DNA of 64,000 nt. It comes from Tamarix chinensis (taxonomy: Eukaryota > Streptophyta > Magnoliopsida > Caryophyllales > Tamaricaceae). Position numbers and translations under genes: made by a program. Below the pieces are notes generated by a model, which was not told the DNA's origin, did no database searches, and worked only from the letters and a program-made list of their open reading frames with translations. Below are positions 45,426 to 58,053 of this stretch, one piece after another. The first letter of the stretch is position 1. Every line of letters begins with the position of its first letter. The stretch lies in NCBI GenBank assembly GCA_030549775.1, contig CM060177.1:55058638-55122637 (forward strand), in the 5' to 3' direction.

Positions 45426-48399
45426 GTATCCACCCCCCCAATTATCCTACCATCTCTTCTCCTTCTTCTCGAACTCCCTCAAGTAAAAGAATCCACATTG
45501 ATCACTATCTTCGCGCATTCCATTTCCACCATTTTTATGTATAACTTGCATCATCATCGGCTCCCTCACCCCCGCCTTTAGTCATTCTTGCCAAAATCAC
45601 CCCCAAAACTATAGCCAAACTCACTAATCCCTCACCCACATCTTCCACCACTCCCACAAAACCTCCCTACCTTGTTACACCATCCACAATCGAAGCCCGT
45701 TACCTACACAATCATCCCCTTCTCCTTGGGAAAAAAGCACCATTCCCTCCCCTTGGCTTCAGCCATTTATGCCGATGCTCCCCACTTGTTGCACCCTTCT
45801 CCTATATATCCCCTTCCTTAGCTTTGGCCATTTCTATTGTTCCTACCACCTAGAAACACTAAACAACACCATTGGCCACCTCCCCTCCTCGGTATCCTTC
45901 ACCATTCCTCCTCCCTTTGTTTTGTAAGTTTTTTTGTTTCCTTGCTATAATTTTTAGCCGACTAGTTCTTCTTTAGTTTGTTTAGTTAATTTTAGGTTAA
46001 TTCTATATTATATTTAATGCTAATACATGTGTTGTAGGGTTTTAATTTCTTTAGTAATTCCTAGGATCTTGGAGAAGATGATTTTTATACTTTTGTGTAA
46101 GCTTGGATTTAGGTAAATCCAATCCCTCATAAGATGGTAGAAATTATGTGCAAGCATATTAGGATTATTTAGATTTATAATTATTCTAGGTTTTTATATT
46201 TTTGATGTAATATAACATACATGATAAAATGATAACATCTTAAGTTAATATTATTGTAAGTTAAGTTACATGCATGAGTAATATGTTATATGATTTACGT
46301 AGGAATGTTTAGGGTTTTTAATGGTTGAAAATTTTATCAAGTTATAATTTACATGTAATTCTAAGTGCTCCATGATTATCATTGCATAGTAACTAGGGTC
46401 AATATAAAGAGCATAAGAACATGGAAACAAGGTTTAAATACAATAATTGATATTTTCATGTGTTAGGCTTAGAGATATTTCCCTAAATGTAGTGTGATGA
46501 TAATCACCCTAATAAATGTTGCATTATGTTTTAAATATGTATGTACATGCTGCATGGAATATGTGACATATGATGAACACATGATTAGGGTTTACGGCCA
46601 CAACTTATGAAATACATGAAAAGTTAAAAATATAGTCAATTGCTAGATCTCAAAGATTACATCATGTTAAAATATTGTGGATTATTATCTTTTATGATTT
46701 TAATGACAAATTTCTCATGATAATAATGTTTGGTATGAAAATGAATAAAATGAATAAAATGATAAAATTATGGTTTTAAGGGAATTTTTGTAATTTTTAA
46801 CTTACTGCATCTTTTATAAATAATTGGATATTAGGAAGGCCTTAAACTTTTGGTAGGTTGACTATAGTGTTGACTTAGAATGATATAGACCAATGACCTT
46901 AGGGTTTACCTTAATAGTAAAAAATAGAAGGAAAAATAGTTAAGTATGAAGTTGGGAATTGTTGTGTAGTATGTGATATTTCTAATCACCTCATAAAATA
47001 TTAATACTTAAAGTAAAAGACCTCAAGTTGGTAATGGTTTATCTCTTAGATTAGCTACCCTAAAGACGAGGAGTTAACCTTCATTTGAGTTGGTTCACTA
47101 GTCTCTTGTTGTGCCTTAGTAAGACCCTAATTTACTCTATAAGTAACCTATGGGCCCTATAGGGGGTATTGATTCTTAAGAATTAGGTGAATGAGGTTGG
47201 AAGATACTGTGTTGGCTTTGTGTGCTAGTATCACCAGAAATACCATTTTATCGATGGGTTTGAGAGTAAAAGTATTATGTCACCTTTAGGTGCAAGTATG
47301 ATAGGGTGAACCTTAGTATCCTTGAGTTGTTATTATCCACCTCAAGTAATTAAAAATTGAAGTAACTATTATGTAAGAAAATAAAAAGGATTACTATTTG
47401 GATTTTGGGTTTGGTAGTTTCTTTAGTGCTATATATTTTTAAGTTGGAATTGATTTGATTGTGTTGATTTGGCAGTTGCCTTAATGACCTACCTTGGTAT
47501 TTGGAATTGATTTGGATGTTTTCATTTATTAGTTTCCTTAGTAACCTACCTTGGTATTTAGAATTTTTTTTATTAATCAAGTAGGTCTATTATACCTTTA
47601 TATGATGTGAAGTGAAATAGTATCTTTTACTATTGAGCTTGAGAATTAATGTTATATATATTATACCATAATTATTACATGTGGATATAGTATGTGTTTT
47701 GTGCTCAAATATGATTTTAAATTTTTTTGTAACTATGTGCAATGTGTGTATGCTACTTCTTTTGAGTCACTCAGTACGAGGAAGTTATACTAATACTACT
47801 TTTGCTTATGATTGTGAAGGGTATGGAGTGACTCCAATTGTATTATAGAGATAAGGAATAGAGACATTGAAAAGATAACCCATTCTCAAAATGTTATTTT
47901 GGATGTAATAGTTATTTTAAACTGAGTACAAGTTATTGGTTGTATCATATTTCCTTCGGACTCTTATATACCTAGTTGTATTTTAATAAATGTTGTTGTA
48001 CGAAGAATATTATCCGTAACTATTATTAATGTATTGTCTCTTATTTCCATTTTTCTATAATGTTTATGTACTATTTAGATCCACATAACATGGTATAAGA
48101 AAGGTGAGGGAAGTAGACTTAGGTAAAGTGTAGTGGTAACACCCAATAATTTGGTAATTAACACTTCTGCAAAATGAACCTTTTAAGTAGTAAGTTTGAG
48201 GGTGTTTATTTATGTTTATGGAAGTTCACTTAGTATTTATTTTTCATGTTTTAAGTCTTAACTATTTTACCTTATATTCAATGTAAGGATAGTATAAAAA
48301 GCCAAAATTATATCTAATATGATGGTAACACATAGCTACTTTGATATTATACATCCACTAAAAATGAAATTTTTAAGTAGTAAATTTCGGGGTATTATA
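45426..48399 (+). mobile_element. LTR-C second copy, 5'-truncated
   Basis: Begins abruptly in a pyrimidine tract (45426-45935) and repeats all later blocks of the copy at 42944-45425 in the same order and strand, then goes on to the missing 3' part: TTGCCTTAATGACC repeat (47400-47580), CTTAGGTAAAGTGTAGTGG (about 48120), and an end. Two end-like segments are present, TTTGAGGGTGTTTA (to 48208) and TTTCGGGGTATTATA (to 48399), each after TTTTAAGTAGTAA, so the last about 190 bases are duplicated. Confidence 0.7.
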
Positions 48400-48429
48400 C
48401 TAACTCCTACACAAGTCTCCCAAACTTTG

Positions 48430-48955
48430 TGTAATACCACCAAATTTAGCTAAATAAAATTCCAAGTAATTGATATCGCAACCTTATTCTAACCTCAAAA
48501 AACAAAATTTTCTATCTTACTATAACTCCCTAATTCTAAATCTTAGCTTAACCCTAATTTTTATTTTGGCTTACTAACATCTTTTCTAGCCTAAAGCTAA
48601 TCTCAAAAGACCATTTAATTAATCTATCCTAATATCTTACCCTACATTATATTAATATTATCCTAATTAAAAACCAAATCCATTGAATCTCTCCTTTTTC
48701 TTTTCCCTTTAATTTTTTTCCTCCTCTTTATCCTTCATTCCTTTAGCCAACCTTCTCCCTATCCTTTTTCTTTACCCCCTTCTTCTTGTGTGAAATATTT
48801 TCCACAAATAATACCTGGCACACCCTATAACTCCCCTATCATCTCCTGAGCCATCCCCTACCCCCATCAACCTATCTTCTTGTCCGGCCAATGCACCCCC
48901 TCTTCACTTGTCTTTGCATGTGTATTTATATATGTAAATGTCCAATAATAAATTC
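48430..48955 (+). mobile_element. outer LTR-A, segment 1 of 3
   Basis: Starts TGTAATACCACCAAATTTAG and parallels the starts at 21428 and 63901 (CCAAGTAATTGATATCGCAA in this copy). It enters the pyrimidine tract and is broken at 48955 by a minus-strand LTR-B. Likely the 5' LTR of the chromovirus at 59210-63900. Confidence 0.75.
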
Positions 48956-51900
48956 TATAACACTCTATTTGTCAATACTAAAATTTTTTGTTTAAAACAT
49001 TATGGAGACCAAAAACACTCACTAAAAAAATGGGGTGTTATCAACATACTTAACATAAGATAGACATTCACTGCCTACCTCATATTAGATATAAGGCTAA
49101 CACCAACCAATACATTTAAAACAATAGAGTATGCAAATGAAAGATTAAATAAGTAATTTGAAATATTGTTTGTAATGAAGGACCTTAACAGTCCCCGACC
49201 CAATCATTACAAAATACATGTAAATAAAAGTTCAGGGCTACATTAAAATGAGACTAGGGAGTGACCCCCAACACAAAAATACAGTCTGCCACAGATCGCA
49301 CAAAATATCCGATTATCCTTACTCTCAAGCTTAGACCCAACTCAAGTAGGCCCTCTATTGGTCATCCCCAAAAACCTACACATTGCTCTCTGCTCGTGGG
49401 AATGAGCAGGTGACTGAGAGAATGGGCACATCAGTATGTCAAGTTTCTCCCTCAATGGAACACAAGTATGGAAATTCTATCCTACATGGATATAATATAT
49501 AACATGATTCATTCTAATGCCACTTACATAAGTATAAGAGTACATTAGGACATGATATCATGCCTAAATCACACAATGCAGAATGTATTATGCTTGATTT
49601 CACAATATAATCATGCAGGTACTCACACATATAATAGTAAATTAAATCTAAGGAACCACAAAGGTTTACATCTAATGGCTCAATCCTTTAGGTTATACCA
49701 TTTCCTTATTGATATATGAAACAAGTCGATCATCCAACCAATATTCCATTCAATAACAAACTAGTCATTTAAGTCATTTTCCATGTGTACAACTGACTTT
49801 TATCCTTTTTGGAAATTCATACCATTACTTCAATCCTTATCCAATTATTAACCATTCACTTAGACATCATTAATATTTTATCATCCAATTACTTATCATC
49901 CATTTTTCATTTTCATCGAGCAATGGACTCTGCACCTCCCCATGATCTGACATACCATGAAAGCCTATCAAAATAAGGGATATAAAGTATAGGCTCAAGC
50001 CAATCACCAAATCAGACATAAGTCCAGGCCAAAGCTAATCACCATAATAGACATAAGTCTAGGCCAAACCCAACCACCTAGGTAAATAAACCGTTTAGTA
50101 TCGATACCTCCTAGTACATCATCAATCTCTAGAGTAAGTTAGGTACTAGGATCTCTCATGATCCCACCCAAAGGTAGACTACTACCGATAGCTAATCAAG
50201 AATTGGGTAACCCAAACCCAAACTCTACTTGATCATCTTTTGCTTTATGTTATTAGTATAATATTAGTGAGGATAAGTCGTCATACAAGGCTCGTCCAAA
50301 AATAAGAAAAGCATTTTCCATGTTTATTCCATATCACTCCTATTCTTTCCATTTTCCCAACCATGTGGGTTTCCATTTATCATTGTCCAATATTATCCAT
50401 ATTTGCCATATTATTTTATTCAAGCCTAAGCGATGTTTCATTATTCTTTAATCAATACTACACTTATCATAAGTGGAATACCCATTTAACCTCTATAAAA
50501 TTCATAGAGTATATCATAACTTATGATCCATTTAATCCTTTTATTAGGTCATTAATCCATCATAACATCTATATTTTATCCCATTAATAATCATAAGATA
50601 GTCCTAAACATAACCTGAAAGTATAACCAAACCGAAAGGAAACAATTCACATAAACTAATCGATCTGTTTGGCCTAACAAGTTGATCTGTTACCCCAACC
50701 AGTCAATCAGTTTTGGTTGACTAGTCGATCAATTTGAGTGGACTAGACAATGCTTTTCCTCAAACTAGTCGATTAGTTTGGGCAAACTAGTCAATTAGTT
50801 TGGGAAAACCAATCGACTCTTTATAGACCAATCAATTATTTCTTCCCAAATAGTTGAAAAGTTTAAGTAGAGAGTAAGACTAAGGTCTCTATAAGCTTAC
50901 CAATTGATGGGTTGGGTCAATCAGTCAACTATTCTAGGAACCAATCAATCGGTTTGACCTAACTAGTCAATCTTTTTTCCCTATGATAGCATCCAACCAA
51001 TAAATTTCATGTATATTCATACTTATAAATCATGATTAACCACCTTGGCACATCTATTGACATAATATAATACAATTTTAACTAAATTAACTTCCATAAC
51101 TCAACATTTAATCACCATATCTAGTTTTTACCTAATTTCATGATTTTTACTCAAAATACACAACTTACTCATCCAAAACAACTATTTAGGCTATAAACAT
51201 TCATGCTAGCATACAAGATCAACTTGGTGAAATTCATATCATATAGGAATACTCATAAATCATTTTGGAAGCAAGAATCACTTACTTGATGTAAGCAAAA
51301 TCCCTCTTTAACCCATAAATTCGAACTATAAAATTATCAGCTTTTAAAACCTTAAAACTATAAATCTTAAAATTAGAAATTCTCACTAAAGACCTATGAA
51401 ATTTTGAACTTAAAATAGAAGGAAATGGAGGAACATACCAACTTAAAGCAAAACAATAAGGCGTTCAACTAAACCACTCAATATTTTTCCAATATGGAAC
51501 TCTTCCTTACTTAATAATTAAAAAAATGAGAGAGCTACAGAAAGGATTAGAAAAGTGAAAGGAAATTGATTGCAAGGTTTAAAGTGTAGAGAGGAGAAAG
51601 GTGAGCAATGAGACTTAGGGATTTTGGTAGCTAAAAGGAAAGTGAACAAAAGGTGTGATTAGGACTATGTATAGCCAACCAATCAAGAGGAATAATATAG
51701 TGTTCAAGAATAATTCAAATACCCTAGATATTACCATTTGAGTTCAAGCTAAAGAGATGGATTTTATCTAAGTCATGTTGACCTATTCTCCAAACCTCAA
51801 ATGGTGTTTTTGGAAAGTGCAGATCAATTAGGCCAGAATTAGAATACACAAGAAAAGTAATGGAAGGTCAGTATGAAAGGAATCTTATAGTTTTTCAGAG

Positions 51901-52451
51901 TCTTGCTTGAGAGCAAAGCATTGATCTCAGAAATGTACTAAGCATTAATTGAAGAAGATAAGGATAAGGTATTTCCTCTACCTTAATAGCCCTAATTGAC
52001 CTCTAGATTAATTTGAAGTAATATTTCGGGCTAATTGCATTATGAAAATGGCTAAGAATCTCTTAGGGACAATTTAGCATTCGTTGATAAGGTTCCATTT
52101 CAGTATCATAAATTTTTCCAAAAATTATGTTTGAAAAATATGACCACCTAGAAAATTTAGTAGATTAGTTTGGGCTTCTGACTAGGTTATTCTACAAAAT
52201 AGTCAATCGTTTCCCCTAACTAGTTGATAAATTTAGTTGAGAAAACCCATTTTGTTGAAATAAAAACCAGCCAATTGGTTCATGGAACTAGACAATTTGA
52301 TTGCCTCAAAAAAATCATTAAACTTTATTTTCCAATCCCATTTCAAATCAAAATTTTCCCCAAACCAAATTACAACATTAAATAAAAATTAAAGGCCTAA
52401 AGTTTAGCACAACCCTCATTCAATCATTTACAAAAAGTATGGGGTATTACA
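48956..52451 (-). mobile_element. LTR-B solo LTR, minus strand (3496 bp)
   Basis: On the minus strand it starts TGTAATACCCCATACTTTTT at 52451 and ends ...AAATAGAGTGTTATA at 48956 (CA changed to TA). Flanking 5-mers AATTC (48951-48955) and AATTA (52452-52456) match 4/5. Internal blocks follow LTR-B in reverse: motif CTCGTGGGAATGAGC (49393-49407), AAGTCCAGGCCAAAGC segment, minisatellite (50640-50960), purine tract (51500-51660). Confidence 0.82.
50640..50960 (-). repeat. TAGTCGATTAG-type 22-bp minisatellite (LTR-B copy 3)
   Basis: Clear units CAAACTAGTCGATTAGTTTG and CAAACTAGTCAATTAGTTTG of 22 bp, with diverged ones around them. Each unit holds an imperfect palindrome around TCGA. A small outlying group lies at 52150-52310. 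Confidence 0.82.
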
Positions 52452-53076
52452 AATTACCCTAACCAACTCTCTTTTCTCCATTTTTTCCTATAAAAATAGC
52501 ACCACCTTATTCCACATTCACCTCCTCCTTTTCATCACAAAAGAACCCTAAAAACCCACCACAATAGAGCTCAACTATGACACCAACACCACCACTGATA
52601 ACCTTTGCCATTTATCCCCCGTTACCACTGGCCAATCCACCATTTCCTACCCCTATCTTTAGTGATTTGCACCAAATATACCCATCCCTTATTCAGTAAT
52701 CATCACCATAACATCCCACCCCTACCTTCAGCCATTAACACCATCTCCTACCCCTCCCCTTCAACCTTTCTTGTTGAACATCACCCCCAACCACCAACTA
52801 AAATAGCCGATGCCCCCTCCATCCTTTGGCCAACCACTGGGCAAGCACCTTCCTTCTTTTTTTTCTTTCCTTAATGTAGCCACTTTCACCACAACCACAC
52901 CCTCTTTCCTTAGTAGCTTACACCGCAGCTATCCCCTTCCTTGTTCAACCTCCATCACTGTTGCATCCCTTACAATAACGACAACTTCTGATGTTGCCAC
53001 TGTCTTTTGTCTTGGCACACTTTACCACTCCTCCCTTGTTTGTGATATATCTCCCTATGTATTTTCTCTTAGTTTA
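52452..53076 (+). mobile_element. outer LTR-A, segment 2 of 3 (pyrimidine tract)
   Basis: Continues the C/T-rich tract broken at 48955. Holds Pro/Ser-rich open frames (52605-52874, 52810-53148) that I do not treat as genes. Ends at the next LTR insertion (53077). Confidence 0.65.
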
Positions 53077-53389
53077 TGTAACACCCCCAATTTTTATTAC
53101 CTAAAATTTGAATATTCAACCATTTATCTAGAACAATTTAATATTTAAATTTTAGTTTAATTAATTTTGTGAACCTATGACCTACAAAAATAAATAAATT
53201 ATTTAATACATTAATATAATTATTTTTATCATTTTATCTTACTCTTTTTCTTTTAAATAAATCCTAAACCCATAACTTTCTTAAAATTATTTTTAATACC
53301 CAAATTTTTGGATAAATTTATTTAATATTTTCATAATAGCCTAATTTTAATATAGTTTCTAATCCTAACTCTAAATATAATTTCCTTTT

Positions 53390-54600
53390 ATTTTCTTCTT
53401 TTCCTCTTTCCTTTTTCTACCATTTCATCATTGTCTTTCTTTTCCCTCTTCTTTCTTTTATTTCCTTCATCCTTTTTCCTTTGGGCCAACCCAAACCATC
53501 CTCCCCCTTCTTCTTTTCATTTCCTTTAGGCCAGCCTAGGCCTTCTACCTTTCTTTTCTTTTTCCCCTAGGCCGACCCAACCACATCTCCTCCTTCTTCC
53601 ATGTCTAACCCCTCTCCTTTCTTCTTTCCCCCAAGTGGAGCATCTTCCTCCTTTACTTTCTTCCTCGTCTACTCCCTTGCCAAACACACCCCAAACTTGT
53701 ATTGAGCATGCTCCCTCCTTCTCTGATACCCCTGTACGACTATTGCACCACCCTTTCTTTCTTCTAAACACCCTACATCACCGCCCTCTTTCCCATACTT
53801 TTCTTTCATTTTCTCACCCCTATAGCTCCCTTAGTCCCCTTCCCCACATGCCCCTTCCCTACCATTCTCATCCTTTTCCACACTTACCATGCAGCCTACC
53901 ACCTTTCCTGCACATCGAGCCCCCCATTCCTCCTTCTTCTTCTTCTTCATCATCATCTTCTTCTTCTTCACCACCAACCCGGCCTCTACCATCGGCTACT
54001 AACCTTTCTTCTTCCTCCCTGCCTTCCTCTTCCTTCTCTACCACCATATCTCTCCTCCTTTCTCCCTTATGGTAGTTACTACTAATTTCCTCTACCCCCA
54101 TTCATTCCCCCAACATAACCTCTCCTCCACCACAACAACCTCTTCCACCTCTAGCCTACATCCTCCTTGCATGATCTGTAGCCAACACCTCAGCCTCCCC
54201 AACAACCCTGCCTCCTATCCTTCTCTTTCCTTCAATGCCCGTACCCTACAACCACCAACTTTCCTTTGACCACCTCTCCTCTCCTTTTCTTCCACCACTA
54301 CAGCTGCTCCTAACCGCTTACGACTACCTCGACTTGAACTCTTGCACCATCATTCACAACCACCCCGGCACCATCGGCCTTTCCGTTTTCTCTTCCTTTT
54401 ATTTCCCTTCTCTACTCCCTCCTCCTTGCAGCCTGCACTACTACCCTCCAACCACCTCATTTGAGCCACCTACACCACACCCTCCAACCACCGGCCACCT
54501 CCTCCCTCATTTCCTCCACCTAACAACCAAAACCAACACCCACAACCTATACCCGAGCCCCCTATTCTCCTTTCCATTTTGGCCTTTTTTTCATGGCTCA
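53390..54600 (+). other. pyrimidine-rich tract of LTR-A
   Basis: C/T-rich on the plus strand with a (TTC/TCT)n stretch at about 53934-53970, which gives a poly-Ser run in a 146-codon frame (53635-54075). Frames on both strands are open together, a sign of composition and not of coding. Confidence 0.7.
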
Positions 54601-55269
54601 CGCTAAACATGCAACATCGGTTATACAGTGAAACTTTTTATATGTTTGGTTAATATTTAAGATATAAGAGTAGTTTGGTAATTCTATATGTAATAATTTT
54701 TTTAATAAAAATCATTATTTCATTTTTATGATATTGCTATGGTATTTTTGATATTATTTTTAGGTACAAAATTTTATTAAATGAAGCCTAAGCATTTTTA
54801 GCCAAACACCAATAAAATTTATTTTTGTTTGAAATTAGGTAACCTTTATACCACACTAAAATATTTGGGTTATCCTATTTTAGCACATTAAGGTTTTTGG
54901 CATATGATTTGTGTAGATATGATATGTTACATATAATCCCATGATTATTAATGTTATCTTGGAAAATGAAAAAAGAATGCATGTTAGCTTGTGTAAGATG
55001 TTACGTGTGTGAAAGAGTGATTGAGAGGTGGTCTAATATTGGGAAATGATGATGTAGGTTATGTGTATATAAAATTTTAGGTTAAGTGCCTATGGACACT
55101 TGTAGTAAAAATATTACTAGTATAAGCCCTAGGGGTAATTTGGTCGTTTAAACACATCATGATATTTCACCCTAATCAAGGTGCCAATTATGTTATAAAT
55201 ATTGTTAGGAATGGATATAGGAGTTTAATGTATGATGGTGAGCATTTTAATAAATTTTTAGGCTAAGGG

Positions 55270-56000
55270 TTATGTGAGGATGAGTATGAAAATATGGGAT
55301 TTTGGTATTAATAACATATGTCTGGGCATGAATGTTAGTATATAGCCTACGAACCTTTTAGTAATTTTAAAGGTGCAATTGTGGTTATTCTAATAAATAT
55401 GCATGATAAGTAATGATTTGTGCTAAGTATGAAATTAGGAGTTTAAGGTATTAGTAACACATGTATACATATGAATGTTCATATTATATGGCCTAGGGGC
55501 ATTTTGGTAGTTTTGAAGGTGCAATGGTGGTTATCCTATTAAATATGCATGATAATTAATAAGTGATGTTAAGTATAAACTTAGAAGTTTAAGGTATTAG
55601 TAACATATGTTTGGGTATAAATGTTGATATTATTTGGCCTAGGGGAATTTTGGTAATTTTGAAGGTGTAATGATGGTTATCCTAATAAATTTATATGATA
55701 AGTAATAATTGGTGCTAAGTATGAAAATAGGGGTTCATTGCATTAGTAACTCTTGTTAGAGCATGAATATCAACTTATTATGGTCTAGGGAAATTTTGGT
55801 AATTTTGAATGAACTATGGTGGGTAATATAATAAATATGCATGATAAGTGTTAATTGGTGTTGGACATGAAAGTAGGGGTTTATTATCTTAGCATCTTCT
55901 ATTTTAGCATGGTTATCAATATTACATGGCATAGGGGTAATTTAGTAATTGTTCATGTATTAGGTTAATTATTCTAATAATCATGCATAGGGAGAATAAA
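55270..56000 (+). repeat. 146-bp tandem repeat, five units
   Basis: The marker GGCCTAGGGG(C/A)ATTTTGGTA and its variants begins at 55345, 55491, 55637, 55783 and 55929, exactly 146 bases apart each time. Each unit also has AATATGCATGATAAGTAAT and GTTTAAGGTATTAGTAACA. An earlier single marker (GCCCTAGGGGTAATTTGGTC) at about 55124 is outside the period. Confidence 0.9.
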
Positions 56001-56609
56001 TCCTAAGAGTGGGTAAGCAGAGTAGGGGTTGGTTATTAAAAGTGGATATGGGGGTTAATGATGACATGGTTGGGTAGCTTTACACATTTGGGAAAGTCCT
56101 TGGGGTGCTAAGGGATAAGTGGTTAATAAAAAGGTGAAACTAGGGTTTGGTAGGTCAAAGCACGAAACCCTAAGTGTAGATTATTATGACATGTAAGAAA
56201 AAGTGGATTGGGGCCATATCTTTGAACTATGATGTTAATCATGATAATTGGGGATTGTGTACTAAATTTGATGAGCAAGTGGGGTAATTAGGAGCTGATA
56301 TAACTACCATGTGAAAATTAGGATTTTTAAGAGGGGTCCATAGTGGTAGGTTATCATCACATGTGTGGAATAGAGAATTTAGGCTACAAACTTTATACAA
56401 TGAATAAGAATATTAAAATATGTCTAGTTGTGAAAAAATAAGGCGAACTAGATAGTAAAGGAGGGTCTAGATCAACTACGAAGAAATAAGGTTTTGAGGA
56501 GCATTTTACCTTAGTATTATATCTTATGTATCGATTCACAAGTGAGAAAAGTGGGGTTTTGTACTAAAGTAATTAAACCCATTGAATTATAATAACTCTA
56601 TGAAGATAC

Positions 56610-57190
56610 TAATAACTTAAAGTAGAAGATCACTTGATTTGAAGCTGGTTGTACCTTATTTATCGATCTACTAGTAAGAATAGTGGCTAAGTGTGTGTTA
56701 CCCTTAGGTTATATGTAATTTATCAATCTATCGATGAGAGTAGTGGGGTTATGCAATGAATTAATTAAAGCCATTTAATGATAATAACTCTAGGAAGACA
56801 CTAATCACTTAAAGTGGAAGATCACTTGAGTCGATGTCGGTTATACCTTATTTATCGATCCACTGATGAGGATAACAACCAAGAGGTTGTTGTTCTAGGT
56901 TTGTACCTTATTTATCGATTCATTAGTGAGAATAGTGGGGTCCCAAACTCAATTAATAAAACCCTAGGGTAATGATAACCTATGGAAAGACACTAATTAC
57001 TTACAATAGCACACCACGGGGCTCGGCACTGGTTGTACATTGTTACCGGTCCACCAGTAAGAATAATGGCTAGAAGCATTCTACCCAGGGTTGTACCTTA
57101 TTATTGGTCCACTAGTGAGAATTGTATTCAAAAGCATTTTGTCCTAAGCTTTTACCTTGTTGACCAATCCACCTATGAAAAGAGTAGGGT
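56610..57190 (+). repeat. hairpin minisatellite, diverged (LTR-A copy 5)
   Basis: Units ATCGATCCACTGATGAGGAT, GGTCCACCAGTAAGAATAAT, and ATCTATCGATGAGAGTAGTG recur with TTGTACCTTATT spacers in blocks opened by ACACTAATCACTTAAAGTGG. Three higher-order blocks are present here, against two in other copies. Confidence 0.8.
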
Positions 57191-58053
57191 CTTTGAACCC
57201 ATGTGGATATAGAATTCATGACTTAACTAATTGCTGCATTAATATCAAGATTCCAGATAATAAGGGATAAACCAATATGATCTACTTATGTGTATGGCAT
57301 TCTTGTTGTGGTGTTATTGAGGATTTTTGGGTTGATTATGTGAGTTATGCCTCCTACAAAGAGTGACATGGTTTTCTAATTATACTATAAAGAGCATCAC
57401 TTGGATGTTCCAATAGGAAGTTTCTATTATTTCTAAGTGAATGATTATTGATAGCGTATAATCTTGATGCATATGGTTATATGCATATTTATCGAACATT
57501 AGTTAATATATGCATAATTTCACGTTTATGTGATTAATGGGATGTATCCGATACGTTGCATATAGGCCTTGCATATTATTCTTGTATAATAGGTTACTTA
57601 GTACCATTGTAAAGAAGGGTTCATTTATTAGTCTCTTGCTTATTTAATCAGTAGCGGCCTTTGCAGGTTATCTTGTAAGCTCTATTCAAGGATTATTCAA
57701 CAAGTTGATAGCATAAGGTTATCTAGGATTATGTTCGGTACTTTAACCAGAGGTTACTAGATTTTCCTTCTAACCTTTTATATTTTTCTTCCCACTTGAC
57801 TCTATTTTGTAACCACAGATAGTGGATTTTATTTGGAAGATAAATTATCCTCCCTAATAATTGTGCTACTCTAATTTATTAATTTATTTTTGAATATGTG
57901 TAAAGTTTTAGCCTTAGCACTTTGCATCAGAATAGTGGAGGAAACTGGTATAGTACTAAGTGCGGAGGTAGCACCTTAAAATTTACTTTCTTAGCTTCCA
58001 TTTGTAACTTTTAAAAATGAAATTTTCAATAGTAAATATTGGGGGTGTTACAT

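Larger units (their letters stand above)
53077..58053 (+). mobile_element. LTR-A solo LTR, longest copy (4977 bp)
   Basis: Starts TGTAACACCCCCAATTTTT and ends ATATTGGGGGTGTTACA. Flanking 5-mers GTTTA (53072-53076) and TTTTA (58054-58058) match 4/5. Contents: pyrimidine tract (53390-54600), 146-bp tandem repeats (55270-56000), diverged hairpin minisatellite (56610-57190), TTGCTTATTTAATCAGTAGC ... CCTTTGCAGG (57649-57668), TTAGCACTTTGCATCAGAA, 3' end. Same subfamily as 30724-34376. No internal genes, so a solo LTR. Confidence 0.85.

Noticed and set aside
50640..50960. Regular short repeats that could suggest a CRISPR array
   Set aside because: Units are contiguous and diverged with no unique spacers of constant length, in a eukaryotic LTR.
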